Assembly (NCBI RefSeq): GCF_008801475.1
Contig: NZ_VZPP01000009.1
Span: 1-64,000, forward strand
Source: Pseudomonas moorei
Lineage (GTDB): Bacteria > Pseudomonadota > Gammaproteobacteria > Pseudomonadales > Pseudomonadaceae
Reading direction: 5' to 3'
DNA: 64,000 bases
Shown: piece by piece, positions 48,370 through 57,771 of the stretch
Position numbering within the stretch: position 1 is the first letter of the stretch
How the letters are laid out: each line of letters starts with the position of its first letter
Translations under genes and position numbers: made by a program
The notes under the pieces: generated by a model
The model's database searches: none
Told to the model about the DNA's origin: nothing
Seen by the model: only the letters and a program-made list of their open reading frames with translations

Positions 48370-49120
48370 ACTCTGTCTGCTCGCCGTACTCATCAGCCCT
48401 CTGGCCTGCGCGCAGGTAGTGAGTGTTGAAACCAACTCGCTGATGCGCCTGCCCAACTCCGCCAGCACCTTGCAGCTGGAACGTCTGGACGTGGCCGATT
48501 ACGGCACATTGCTGATCCCGTCGAATGTCACCGAGGTCACCGTCGGTGAATTGCACCTGGGCCGTGATGCGCGGATTGCTATCGTGCCCAGTGAACAGGC
48601 GCTGGAGTTGAAGGTCAGTCGTGCGGAGTTGTCCGAGGGCAGCCAGATCACCGCTCGCGGTGCACCCGGCACTTACCAGAAGGCGGCCCGCTCCGGGCGT
48701 AATCTGAATTTGCAGATCAAGGCACTGAAGGCGCCGCAATTATTGGTGGATGCTCGTGGTGGCGCGGGAGCGCCGGGATTTGTCGGCCTTGACGGGGCCA
48801 ATGGCCAGGCGCCGGGCTGCGCCTGGGGGCAGGCCGGTCGCGGTGCTGATGGCAGCGATGGCAGTAATGGTCAGCCAGGTGCGCCGGGGGCTTTGGTCAA
48901 GCTGGCAGTGCCGCGCGATTACCCTGCGCAGCAAATCAAGGTTCAGGTGGCCGGTGGAGCCGGTGGCTTGGCCGGCCCTGGCGGCAAGCCAGGCGCGGGC
49001 GGCAAAGCCAAGGGTTGCTTCATCTACGAGGCCGATGGCGGCAAAAGCGGAAAACCTGGCGCCGATGGTCAGCCAGGGCCGGCCGGTGCGGCAGGGGCAG
49101 TGACGGTTCAGCGGCTGTAA
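48362..49120 (+). CDS. Collagen-like exported protein
   Basis: A 252-residue protein with signal MRKLCLLAVLISPLACA, then about 110 residues of beta-type sequence. From about residue 134 it has a Gly-rich region with imperfect Gly-X-Y triplets (GGAGAPGFVGLDGANGQAPG; GKSGKPGADGQPGPAG), interrupted by a strand-like segment. Two cysteines flank the repeats. Bacterial collagen-like proteins act in adhesion or as spacers. It starts eight bases inside the DUF1145 gene, so translation is coupled. I do not know a named homologue. Confidence 0.75.
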   Translation: MRKLCLLAVLISPLACAQVVSVETNSLMRLPNSASTLQLERLDVADYGTLLIPSNVTEVTVGELHLGRDARIAIVPSEQALELKVSRAELSEGSQITARGAPGTYQKAARSGRNLNLQIKALKAPQLLVDARGGAGAPGFVGLDGANGQAPGCAWGQAGRGADGSDGSNGQPGAPGALVKLAVPRDYPAQQIKVQVAGGAGGLAGPGGKPGAGGKAKGCFIYEADGGKSGKPGADGQPGPAGAAGAVTVQRL

Positions 49121-49138
49121 GAACAACCGACAACCCTG

Positions 49139-49268
49139 GTGGCGAGGGAGCTTGCTCCCGCTGGGCTGCGCAGCGGCCCCGACATCGGCAATCGTGTTTT
49201 TCCAGAATGTACAGGGTCGCTGGATTACGACTGCTATGCAGCCGAACGGGAGCAAGCTCCCTCGCCAC
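49139..49268. repeat. REPIN of the GGCGAGGGAGCTTGCTCCC class
   Basis: GGTGGCGAGGGAGCTTGCTCCCGC and GGGAGCAAGCTCCCTCGCCAC are nearly perfect inverted arms around about 80 bases. Confidence 0.9.
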
Positions 49269-49284
49269 AGAACTTATGTATTCA

Positions 49285-49749
49285 TCAAAACATCGGACGC
49301 GCTGCGGCAATCGCCACCAGCAGCAAGCCGACAATCAGATTGATCCCCACCAGGCGCCGAATCTTCCCGAGCACCGCCGCCCCGACCGGCCAGTCCTGTG
49401 CGGTGACCGCCGTGCGTAACTCAGGCAGCATCAGCGCCTGAATCCGGATGAACAGCGCCGTCATCACCACATACAAGCCCATCATCACCTGCACATATCG
49501 CGGGGCGGTTTCAAAACCGTTGAAGTGCATATGCAACATGCCTACGCCGCTGACGGGCAGCAGTACGACGGCGACCCAGACCCAGCGGAAAAAACCTTGA
49601 AACACTTCTACCCATAACTTCAGTCGGGCAGGGCCCTCAAGGGCCTTCACAGCCGCGGGGCGCAAGACCATCCAGGCGAAAAACATGCCGCCCACCCACA
49701 CCAGTGCGGCGAGGACATGCAGGCTATAGACAAGGCTAAAAGCGGTCAT
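49285..49749 (-). CDS. CopD-family membrane protein
   Basis: A 154-residue inner-membrane protein with four predicted helices. LHVLAALVWVGGMFFAWMVLRPAA and LVGINLIVGLLLVAIAA frame it, and conserved histidines (H11, H75, H77 areas) may bind copper or heme. CopD proteins take part in copper entry or cytochrome-b561-like electron transfer. No copA/copC partner lies next to it. It is divergent from dinG. Confidence 0.8.
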   Translation of the reverse strand: MTAFSLVYSLHVLAALVWVGGMFFAWMVLRPAAVKALEGPARLKLWVEVFQGFFRWVWVAVVLLPVSGVGMLHMHFNGFETAPRYVQVMMGLYVVMTALFIRIQALMLPELRTAVTAQDWPVGAAVLGKIRRLVGINLIVGLLLVAIAAARPMF

Positions 49750-49810
49750 TGGGGTACTCCGTTCTGCGCGGGATTAATTAGCGGGGTATGATAGCCGTCG
49801 TTCCGAACCA

Positions 49811-49826
49811 CTGAAAATTTATCCAG
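49811..49826 (+). promoter_or_regulatory. LexA-type box of dinG
   Basis: CTGAAAATTTATCCAG keeps the outer CTG-N10-CAG but has weaker inner positions than the recA box. It lies 22 bases before the dinG start. DinG is LexA-controlled in E. coli, which supports the call. Confidence 0.65.
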
Positions 49827-49848
49827 CGTTTTTTGCGCCCGACAATCC

Positions 49849-51993
49849 ATGATCAGCACTGAACTCAAAACCACGATCCAGGGCGCCTATTCGCGTTTTC
49901 TCGAAGCCAAGAGCCTCAAGCCGCGCTACGGCCAACGCCTGATGATTGCCGAAGTGGCCAAGGTCCTCGGGGATATCGACACCGATGACGAAGGCCGGCG
50001 CAGCGGCGAGCCCGCGATTGTCGCGGTGGAAGCCGGCACCGGTACCGGCAAGACCGTCGCCTACAGCCTGGCCGCCATCCCGACGGCGAAAGCGGCCGGC
50101 AAACGCCTGGTGATCGCCACGGCCACCGTCGCCCTGCAAGAGCAGATCGTCTACAAGGACTTGCCTGACTTGATGCGCAACAGCGGGTTGAATTTCAGCT
50201 TTGCGTTGGCCAAGGGGCGCGGGCGCTATATGTGCCTGTCCAAACTCGACATGTTGCTCCAGGAAGGTCATGCACAGACCGCCACGGCACAGTTGTTCGA
50301 AGAGGAAGGCTTCAAGATCGAGGTCGATGAGGCTAGCCAGAAGCTGTTCACCAGCATGATCGAAAAACTCGCCGGCAATAAATGGGACGGCGATCGTGAC
50401 AGCTGGTCCACCGCGCTGGAAGACGCCGACTGGGCGCGCCTGACCACCGATCACAGCCAGTGCACCAACCGACATTGCCCGAACTTCGGCCAGTGCGCCT
50501 TCTATAAGGCCCGCGAAGGCATGGGCAAGGTCGACGTCATCGTCACCAACCACGACATGGTCCTGGCTGACCTGGCCCTGGGCGGCGGCGCCGTGCTGCC
50601 GGACCCGCGAGACACTATTTACGTATTCGACGAAGGCCATCACCTGCCGGACAAGGCCATCGGCCATTTCGCCCACTACACGCGCCTGCGCTCCACCGCC
50701 GATTGGCTGGAAACCACGGCCAAGAACCTCACCAAGTTGCTGGCACAACACCCGTTGCCCGGCGATCTGGGCAAGTTGATCGAGCAGGTGCCGGAGCTGG
50801 CGCGGGAGATCAAGACCCAGCAGCAGTTCATGTTTACTGCCTGCGAGCAGGTCGCTGAGTTCAAACCCGGCGAAGATGTCGAAGGTCGCGAGCGGCCGCG
50901 CCACCGGTTCGTCGGCGGGGTCATCCCCGAGCACATGCGCGAAATGGGCATCGAGCTGAAAAAAGGCTTCGCGCGCCTGACCGACCTGTTCACGCGCCTC
51001 ACCGATTTGCTCAAGGAAGGCATGGACGGTGAGGTCAACATCGGTATTGCCAGCAATCAGGCCGAAGAGTGGTATCCGCTGTTCGGCAGCCTGTTGTCGC
51101 GTTCTTCGGGCAACTGGGAGTTGTGGACCGCCTTCACCGTCGAAGATCCGGAAGACAACCCGCCCATGGCGCGCTGGCTGACCCTGGCCGAGAGCGGCTC
51201 GCTGTTCGACATTGAAGTTAACGCCAGCCCGATCCTCGCGGCGGAAATGCTGCGACGCAACTTGTGGAACGTAGCCTACGGTGCGCTGGTGACCTCAGCC
51301 ACATTGACCGCCCTCGGCACCTTCGACCGCTTCCGCATGCGCGCCGGTCTGCCGAAAAAAGCGGTGACCGCCGTGGTGCCCAGCCCGTTCCATCACGCCG
51401 ATGCCGGAGTGCTGCGGGTGCCGAATCTGAATGCTGACCCGCGGGATGCGGCGGCGCACACGGCCGCGATCATCCGCGATCTGCCGGAACTGGTAGAAGG
51501 CTCTCGTGGCACCCTGGTGCTGTTTTCCTCGCGCAAGCAGATGCAGGACGTGTTCGACGGCCTGGATCGCGATTGGCGCAAGCAAGTGTTCATTCAGGGC
51601 AACCTGTCGAAGCAGGAAACCCTGAACAAGCACAAGGCGCGGGTTGATGGCGGCGATTCCAGCGTGCTGTTCGGCCTGGCCAGTTTCGCTGAAGGGGTCG
51701 ACCTGCCCGGCGCCTATTGCGAGCACGTGGTGATCGCCAAGATTCCGTTCTCGGTGCCGGATGACCCGGTCGAGGCGGCGCTGGCCGAATGGATCGAAGC
51801 CCGTGGCGGCAATCCCTTCATGGAAATCTCCGTGCCCGACGCTTCGCTGAAGCTGGTACAGGCTTGCGGCCGCTTGCTGCGCACCGAAGAAGACCGCGGC
51901 ACCATCACCTTGCTTGACCGGCGCCTGGTCACCCAGCGCTATGGCAAGGCGATCCTCAATGCGTTGCCGCCATTCCGTCGTGAAATTTCCTGA
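49849..51993 (+). CDS. dinG: ATP-dependent DNA helicase DinG
   Basis: This 714-residue superfamily-2 XPD-like helicase unwinds 5'-3' and clears R-loops or replication conflicts. Walker A is EAGTGTGKT; the iron-sulfur cysteines appear as CTNRHCPNFGQC with an upstream cysteine. The DEAH-like box is DEGHHLPD, and motif VI QACGRLLRTEEDRG is present. The ATG at 49849 starts MISTELKTTIQ. Length is normal. An SOS-type box precedes it and a short hairpin follows. Confidence 0.97.
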   Translation: MISTELKTTIQGAYSRFLEAKSLKPRYGQRLMIAEVAKVLGDIDTDDEGRRSGEPAIVAVEAGTGTGKTVAYSLAAIPTAKAAGKRLVIATATVALQEQIVYKDLPDLMRNSGLNFSFALAKGRGRYMCLSKLDMLLQEGHAQTATAQLFEEEGFKIEVDEASQKLFTSMIEKLAGNKWDGDRDSWSTALEDADWARLTTDHSQCTNRHCPNFGQCAFYKAREGMGKVDVIVTNHDMVLADLALGGGAVLPDPRDTIYVFDEGHHLPDKAIGHFAHYTRLRSTADWLETTAKNLTKLLAQHPLPGDLGKLIEQVPELAREIKTQQQFMFTACEQVAEFKPGEDVEGRERPRHRFVGGVIPEHMREMGIELKKGFARLTDLFTRLTDLLKEGMDGEVNIGIASNQAEEWYPLFGSLLSRSSGNWELWTAFTVEDPEDNPPMARWLTLAESGSLFDIEVNASPILAAEMLRRNLWNVAYGALVTSATLTALGTFDRFRMRAGLPKKAVTAVVPSPFHHADAGVLRVPNLNADPRDAAAHTAAIIRDLPELVEGSRGTLVLFSSRKQMQDVFDGLDRDWRKQVFIQGNLSKQETLNKHKARVDGGDSSVLFGLASFAEGVDLPGAYCEHVVIAKIPFSVPDDPVEAALAEWIEARGGNPFMEISVPDASLKLVQACGRLLRTEEDRGTITLLDRRLVTQRYGKAILNALPPFRREIS

Positions 51994-51998
51994 CACAT

Positions 51999-52020
51999 CG
52001 GTGGGCAAATCAGCCCACCG
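51999..52020 (+). terminator. Hairpin after dinG
   Basis: CGGTGGGC, AAATCA, GCCCACCG: perfect eight-base arms, followed by TGTTGTCT without a true T run. Weak terminator candidate. Confidence 0.5.
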
Positions 52021-52088
52021 TGTTGTCTATCTCTCTGTCATTGCTTTTCCACTGGCCCATCCGGGTCGCTAGGGAGAATTCCGTTCTC

Positions 52089-54602
52089 ATGATTCGCCGT
52101 TCGTTGCGTCAATCGTTACCTGCCGTTTTTGCCCTGTTGTTTGCATCGCCTTTGCTGGCGGCTACTGCCAACCAGCAGACGCTGTTCAACTTTGTGCGTC
52201 CCGCCGATGTGGTCCAGGTAGCGACCCAGGATGCGAGCCTGCCGCAATCCAACGCCGAGCAAACCGCCGAAGGTGAAGTGCTGCGCCGGGTGACATTCAA
52301 TCCGGTCGCCCGGCCAACCTTGCGTTTGAGTCCCCAGAACGGGGCCTGGGACTGGTCTCAGTCAGGCTTCATGAGCTTGCGCGTGCAAAACGCCATGGAT
52401 TGGGCGCTGACCCTGTACGTGGCCATCCAGAGCAACGATGGCAAGACGCTGGTCAGCCGTGTCGATCTGCCGGCCGGCCCGGCGCAGACCCTGTTGGTGC
52501 CGTTGCAGCCGACGTCGCCGTTGAGCATGGGCATGAAAGCCGGGCCGCCCATGCCGATGACGGTCGAGGGGCAGCGCATCCTTCTGGCCAGCAGCGCTGG
52601 TGATCTGGATCGCGGCCAGGTCGTGTCGGTGAGCGTGTCGATGGATCAGCCGAAAGTCGCCCAGAGTATTCTGCTGGAGCGCTTCGGTGTGCAGAATGCC
52701 GAGGCCGTGACCCAGGCCGTGTATGGCGGATTGGTGGATGCCTACGGTCAATCGACCCGGGCCAAATGGCCGGAAAAGGTCAGCAGCGACGAACAACTGA
52801 AAAGCGCTGCGGCCAAGGAACAGCAACAGCTGAAAACCTGGCTGGCCGAGCGCGAGAAGTCTTCGCTGGACAAATTCGGTGGCTGGACCAAAGGCCCGTC
52901 ATTCAAGGCCAGCGGTTTCTTCCGCACGGAGAAACGCGACGGTCGCTGGTACCTGGTCACGCCACAAGGGCACCCGTTCTATTCGCTGGGGGTCAACACC
53001 GTTACCCCGGACGTCAATCAGACCTACACCGCCGGTCGCGAATGGATGTTCGAGTCCCTGCCCAAGGCTGATGAGGCACTGGCTCATCACTTCGGTGAAG
53101 GCGACAACCGTGGCGGTAACGGCGTCGACCTGGGCCGGGGCTTCAATTTTGGCCAATGGTATGACTTCTACGGCGCGAATCTGCAGCGTTTGTACGGCGA
53201 CCCTTGCGTTTTGGATCGCGATACCAAGTCTGGCGTGGCTGAAGCGGCCAAGGCCGAAGCGGTAGAGGCGACGACCGAGGAGGCTGCCGAGCAACCGGTG
53301 GTTCCTTCAACCGCCGAAGCCGGTATCGCCGAAGCCGCCAAGACCGGCGCCGTCGATGCCACGGCAGCGAAAGTGGCTGAGACAACCCCTTCTTGCCCCT
53401 GCAAAACGACGATCGATGAGCCGCGCTGGACCCGACACACCCTTGATCGACTGCAAGCCTGGGGTTTCAACACCATCGGCAACTGGAGCGCGCCGGTGCT
53501 GGGTGATGCTGAACGGGTACCCTACACCTTACCGCTGTCAATCGTCGGCGATTACGCCAGCATCAGCACGGGGACCGACTGGTGGGGCGGCATGCCAGAC
53601 CCGTTCGATCCGCGTTTCGCCATGGCCACCGAGCGCGCGGTGGCCATTGCGGCCCGCGATCATCGTGATGACCCTTGGCTGATCGGTTACTACGCCGATA
53701 ATGAACTGGCCTGGGCTGGCCCGGGCGACGACCCGAAAGCCCGCTACGCCCTGGCCTACGGCACGTTGAAAATGACCACCGACGTGCCGGCCAAACGAGC
53801 GTTCCTTAAGCAATTGCGCGACAAGTACCGCAATCAGGCAGGGCTGTCGAAAGCCTGGGGCATTGATCTGCCGGCCTGGGAATTAATGGAAGACCCCGGT
53901 TTCGTGCCGCCGCTGCCAAGCGCTGACCACCCGGAAATCGAGGCCGACTTCAAATACTTCCAGAAGGTCTTCGCCGACACTTACTTCAAGACCATTTCCG
54001 ATTCGCTCAAGTGGCACGCGCCAAACCAGTTGTTGCTCGGTGGCCGTTTTGCCATCAGTACGCCAGAAGCCGTGGAGTCCTGTGCCCAGTATTGCGACGT
54101 ACTGAGTTTCAACATGTACACCCTGCAACCCCAGGACGGCTATGACTTCGCCCAACTGAAAAGCCTCGACAAACCGGTGCTGATCACTGAGTTCAACTTC
54201 GGTTCGACGGATCGCGGGCCATACTGGGGCGGCGTGACTCAATTGGCGAAGGAAGAGGACCGTGGGCCGGCCTACGCGAATTTCCTCAAGCAAGCACTGA
54301 GCGAGCCGTCGATTGTCGGGGTGCACTGGTTCCAATACCTCGACCAACCGGTAACCGGGCGACTGCTGGATGGCGAAAACGGTCATTTTGGCCTGGTCGG
54401 TATTACCGATCTGCCATTCCAGGGCTTTGTCGACAGTGTGCGCAAAAGCAACCTGGCAGCCATTGAACAGTTGGGCAAAGAGGCGCAGAAGGCCAGTACC
54501 GAGGCCAATAAAGCCAACCATGACACCGAGGGCGGGCGCAAAGGCGAAGCTGGCCAAGGGCCAGGCAAGGCCACTGGCGGGCATTCCGGCAAGGGGCACT
54601 GA
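52089..54602 (+). CDS. GH42/agarase-like glycoside hydrolase with Ala/Glu-rich insert
   Basis: An 837-residue exported enzyme with signal MIRRSLRQSLPAVFALLFASPLLA. A TIM-barrel region shows the probable acid/base Glu539 (YYADNELAWAGP) and nucleophile Glu701 (LITEFNFGSTDRGPYWGG), as in GH42/agarase-type enzymes. Around residues 378-437 lies a low-complexity insert of repeated AEAAKxxAVxA words before SCPCKTTIDEPRW. The C-terminal tail is rich in Gly, Lys and Glu. The substrate (galactan, agarose or a self-made polymer) cannot be told from sequence. Confidence 0.75.
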   Translation: MIRRSLRQSLPAVFALLFASPLLAATANQQTLFNFVRPADVVQVATQDASLPQSNAEQTAEGEVLRRVTFNPVARPTLRLSPQNGAWDWSQSGFMSLRVQNAMDWALTLYVAIQSNDGKTLVSRVDLPAGPAQTLLVPLQPTSPLSMGMKAGPPMPMTVEGQRILLASSAGDLDRGQVVSVSVSMDQPKVAQSILLERFGVQNAEAVTQAVYGGLVDAYGQSTRAKWPEKVSSDEQLKSAAAKEQQQLKTWLAEREKSSLDKFGGWTKGPSFKASGFFRTEKRDGRWYLVTPQGHPFYSLGVNTVTPDVNQTYTAGREWMFESLPKADEALAHHFGEGDNRGGNGVDLGRGFNFGQWYDFYGANLQRLYGDPCVLDRDTKSGVAEAAKAEAVEATTEEAAEQPVVPSTAEAGIAEAAKTGAVDATAAKVAETTPSCPCKTTIDEPRWTRHTLDRLQAWGFNTIGNWSAPVLGDAERVPYTLPLSIVGDYASISTGTDWWGGMPDPFDPRFAMATERAVAIAARDHRDDPWLIGYYADNELAWAGPGDDPKARYALAYGTLKMTTDVPAKRAFLKQLRDKYRNQAGLSKAWGIDLPAWELMEDPGFVPPLPSADHPEIEADFKYFQKVFADTYFKTISDSLKWHAPNQLLLGGRFAISTPEAVESCAQYCDVLSFNMYTLQPQDGYDFAQLKSLDKPVLITEFNFGSTDRGPYWGGVTQLAKEEDRGPAYANFLKQALSEPSIVGVHWFQYLDQPVTGRLLDGENGHFGLVGITDLPFQGFVDSVRKSNLAAIEQLGKEAQKASTEANKANHDTEGGRKGEAGQGPGKATGGHSGKGH

Positions 54603-54625
54603 GTCCAGACGGACCGCGTTATCGT

Positions 54626-54702
54626 ATATCGCGAGCAGGCTCGCCCCACAGGAACCTATGAATCGATTGAAATCCAGTGTGTGCGAGCCTGCTCGCGATG
54701 AC
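54626..54702. repeat. REPIN
   Basis: TATCGCGAGCAGGCTCGC and GCGAGCCTGCTCGCGATGA form an inverted pair around about 35 bases. Confidence 0.85.
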
Positions 54703-54836
54703 GTCTGTACGGACGCCAGAAACAATTTGATCACTTCCAGGGGCAGCTGACCGCCCGGCCTGGCCCTGTTCCCAAATCCCTCAAAGGCTGGAACAATGCG
54801 GGGCATTTTGTAGAACGCTTATCCGGAGAGTAGCGG

Positions 54837-55982
54837 GTGCAGATTCAGGGTTATTACGAGCTCAAGTTCGAAGCGGTACGCGAGGCGTTCGCGGCGCTGT
54901 TCGACGATGCTCAGGAGCGTGGCGCGGCGTTGTGCATCCGGATCGGTGGCGAAACCGTCGTCGATCTCTGGGCCGGTACTTCCGACAAGGACGGCGCGCA
55001 AGCCTGGCACAGCGACACCATCGCCAACCTGTTTTCTTGCACCAAAACCTTCGCTGCCGTTACGGCCCTGCAATTGGTCGCCGAAGGAAAGCTGCAACTG
55101 GATGCACCGGTTGCCCGGTACTGGCCGGAATTCGCCGCAGCCGGCAAAGAGTCTGTGACGTTGCGCCAATTGCTCTGTCACCAGGCCGGTTTGCCGGCGC
55201 TACGGGAGTTGCTGGCGCCCGAAGCACTTTACGACTGGCAAACCATGGTCGATGCCCTGGCTGCCGAAACTCCGTGGTGGACGCCGGGGCAGGGGCACGG
55301 GTATGCGGCAATCACCTATGGCTGGCTGGTCGGTGAGCTGTTGCGTCGTGCCGATGGGCGCGGGCCGGGTGAGTCCATCGTGGCACGGGTAGCGAAGCCT
55401 TTGGGACTGGATTTCCACGTCGGCCTGGCCGACGAAGAGTTTCATCGGGTGGCGCATATCGCCCGTGGCAAGGGCAACGTCGGTGATGCAGCGGCCCAGC
55501 GGCTGCTGCAAGTGACGATGCGCGAACCAGCGGCCATGACCACCCGGGCGTTTACCAACCCTCCGTCAGTGCTGACCAGCACCAACAAGCCGGAGTGGCG
55601 GCGCATGCAGCAACCTGCGGCCAACGGCCACGGTAACGCCCGTAGCCTGGCCGGGTTCTACGCCGGCCTGCTCGATGGCAGCTTGCTCGAAGGCGAAATG
55701 CTCGACGAACTGACCCGCGAGCACAGCCTCGGCGAGGATAAGACTTTACTGACCCGGACCCGATTCGGTCTGGGTTGCATGCTCGATCAGCCGGATGTGC
55801 CCAACGCTACGTTCGGCCTGGGCCCGCGAGCGTTCGGACATCCGGGCGCGGGCGGTTCCATCGGTTTTGCTGACCCGGAGCACGATGTAGCTTTCGGTTT
55901 TGTGACAAATACACTGGGCCCGTACGTCTTAATGGATCCGCGCGCGCAAAAGCTTGTGCGGGTATTGGCCACTTGTCTGTAA
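54837..55982 (+). CDS. Serine hydrolase, EstA/beta-lactamase class C family
   Basis: A 381-residue family-VIII esterase-like protein begins at GTG 54837 behind GGAGAG. Ser67 and Lys70 in FSCTKT form the SxxK motif; GYAAITYGWLVGE supplies the second-motif tyrosine. No signal peptide is seen, so it is probably cytoplasmic. Relatives split short-chain esters; true beta-lactamase activity is rare. A strong terminator follows it. Confidence 0.85.
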   Translation: MQIQGYYELKFEAVREAFAALFDDAQERGAALCIRIGGETVVDLWAGTSDKDGAQAWHSDTIANLFSCTKTFAAVTALQLVAEGKLQLDAPVARYWPEFAAAGKESVTLRQLLCHQAGLPALRELLAPEALYDWQTMVDALAAETPWWTPGQGHGYAAITYGWLVGELLRRADGRGPGESIVARVAKPLGLDFHVGLADEEFHRVAHIARGKGNVGDAAAQRLLQVTMREPAAMTTRAFTNPPSVLTSTNKPEWRRMQQPAANGHGNARSLAGFYAGLLDGSLLEGEMLDELTREHSLGEDKTLLTRTRFGLGCMLDQPDVPNATFGLGPRAFGHPGAGGSIGFADPEHDVAFGFVTNTLGPYVLMDPRAQKLVRVLATCL

Positions 55983-55985
55983 ATC

Positions 55986-56024
55986 AGGCTTTCGGGTTTC
56001 GGAGCTGGAACCCGAAAGCCTTTT
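55986..56024 (+). terminator. Terminator of the EstA-type gene
   Basis: AGGCTTTCGGGTT and AACCCGAAAGCCT are perfect 13-base arms with a ten-base loop, followed by TTTT. Confidence 0.9.
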
Positions 56025-56095
56025 AAGTTTCCAACCGTCTGTTTTAGCGGGCCAATCCGGCCTGATTTTTATGACTTCATTTTTGTGGATATCCA

Positions 56096-57094
56096 ATGTC
56101 ATCCAAACCAACCCTCGCTTTGGCACTGTGCTTCGCTATTACCGGTTGTGCACAGACTCCTAAAAATGATGCAGATGGCGGCAGTTGGTGGCCGTTTGGT
56201 TCATCCGACAAAGTCGCAGCCAAAGCCCCGGCGCCTGCCCCGCTGAAACCTGCCGTTGCCGCTCCGGTTGCCAAGGCCGATGCCGATGCCGGTACCAAGT
56301 GGTGGTGGCCGTTCGGTGGCAAGGAGCAGAGCACCACCAAGGAGCAGGGCACCGCCAAGGCCGTGCCGATGCCGGACCCTAAAGTGACCCAGGCCTGGCT
56401 CGACGACTACGAACCGCGCCTGCGCGAAGCGATCAAGGGCAGCAACCTGCAACTTGAGCGTCGTGAAAACGTGCTGGTGGTGACGGCACCGGTCGAAGGC
56501 TCGTTCAACCCGGCTCGCCCGGCGATGCTGCTGCCCGTGACCCTTGGCCCGTTCACCCGCGTCGCGAAAGTCCTCGAAGTCGATCCGAAGACTGCTGTAC
56601 TGGTGCTGGGCCACAGTGATACCTCGGGAGCCGCAGCGGCCAACGTAACGTTGAGTCAGGAGCGCGCGCAAGCGGTGGCCGCGATTTTCCGTCTCAGCGG
56701 TCTGCAGCGTGATCGCCTGATGCTGCGCGGCATGGGCGGTGATGCCCCGCGTGCCGCCAACGACAGCGCTGAAGGCCGTGCCTTGAACCGTCGTGTAGAG
56801 TTGCTGGTCACTCCGCAGAACACCATGGTTGCATTGCTGAGCAAGTACAACATGCCGGCCCCGGCGCCGGTGACGATGGTTGCCGCGCAAGACGTCAAGC
56901 CAGCTGCCAAGCCAGTGACCCCGGCACCGGCGGCCAAGAAAGCTACGGCTTCAGCGAAGAAAAAAGCGCCGGCCAAGAAAGCCACCGCCAAGAAGACTCC
57001 GGCTAAAACCGCGACTCCAGCGAAAAAGACTGCACCGGCCAAAGCTGCTGCAGACACGAAAAAAGCCGCCGACGCCGATACCACTAAGCAGTGA
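56096..57094 (+). CDS. OmpA-family lipoprotein with histone-like Lys/Ala/Pro tail
   Basis: A 332-residue lipoprotein (lipobox ITGCAQ) carries two WWPFG motifs, a PA-rich linker and an OmpA-like domain (TAVLVLGHSDTSGAAAANVTLSQERAQAV; EGRALNRRVELLV). Its C-terminus is a 75-residue tail of repeated PAKKA/KKATA words that resembles histone H1 and AlgP tails. Such a basic tail on an envelope protein could bind DNA, LPS or peptidoglycan acids. pdxH follows after 24 bases, so the two may be co-transcribed. Confidence 0.8.
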   Translation: MSSKPTLALALCFAITGCAQTPKNDADGGSWWPFGSSDKVAAKAPAPAPLKPAVAAPVAKADADAGTKWWWPFGGKEQSTTKEQGTAKAVPMPDPKVTQAWLDDYEPRLREAIKGSNLQLERRENVLVVTAPVEGSFNPARPAMLLPVTLGPFTRVAKVLEVDPKTAVLVLGHSDTSGAAAANVTLSQERAQAVAAIFRLSGLQRDRLMLRGMGGDAPRAANDSAEGRALNRRVELLVTPQNTMVALLSKYNMPAPAPVTMVAAQDVKPAAKPVTPAPAAKKATASAKKKAPAKKATAKKTPAKTATPAKKTAPAKAAADTKKAADADTTKQ

Positions 57095-57118
57095 TTCGTT
57101 AACCAAAAGGAAAATGCC

Positions 57119-57766
57119 ATGACCAAGGCCCTGGTTGATATGCGTCGCGATTACACCCGTGATGGCTTGACCGAGGCGCAAGCCCCGGCCGAGCCGTTTG
57201 CGCTGTTCCACCAATGGTTCGCCGAGGCGGTGAAAACCGAACAGGCGCCGGTGGAGGCAAACGCCATGACCTTGGCCACGGTCGATCAGGACGGTCGACC
57301 GCACTGCCGTATCCTCTTGCTCAAGGGGCTGGATGCGCAGGGTTTTACCTTTTTCACCAATTACGACAGTGCCAAGGGCCAGCATCTGGTTGCGAATCCG
57401 TTCGCGGCCATGACCTTTTTCTGGCCAACCCTGGAGCGCCAGGTGCGCATCGAGGGGCGGGTGGAGAAGGTCACGCCTGAAGAGTCCGATGCTTACTATC
57501 AGGTTCGCCCGTTGGGCAGCCGCCTCGGTGCCTGGGCTTCGCCCCAGAGCCGGGTGATTGCCGACCGCGCCGAACTGGAAGCGCTGCTCAAGGACACCGA
57601 ACAACGTTTCAGCGACACCCAGCCGCACTGCCCGGAACATTGGGGCGGTTACCGTCTGCTGCCGGAGCGCATCGAGTTCTGGCAAGGTCGTCCTAGTCGC
57701 TTGCACGACCGCCTGAACTATCGCTTGCAGGGCGCCGACTGGACGCTTGAGCGTCTGGCGCCCTAA
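57119..57766 (+). CDS. pdxH: Pyridoxamine 5'-phosphate oxidase
   Basis: This FMN enzyme of 215 residues oxidises PNP and PMP to pyridoxal 5'-phosphate. FMN and substrate blocks are MTLATVDQDGRPHCRILLLKG, FFTNYDSAKGQHL, FFWPTLERQVRIEGRVEKV, and the C-terminal signature EFWQGRPSRLHDRLNYRL. The sequence is intact and of normal length. It lies 24 bases after the OmpA-type gene. Confidence 0.97.
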   Translation: MTKALVDMRRDYTRDGLTEAQAPAEPFALFHQWFAEAVKTEQAPVEANAMTLATVDQDGRPHCRILLLKGLDAQGFTFFTNYDSAKGQHLVANPFAAMTFFWPTLERQVRIEGRVEKVTPEESDAYYQVRPLGSRLGAWASPQSRVIADRAELEALLKDTEQRFSDTQPHCPEHWGGYRLLPERIEFWQGRPSRLHDRLNYRLQGADWTLERLAP

Positions 57767-57771
57767 GCAGT

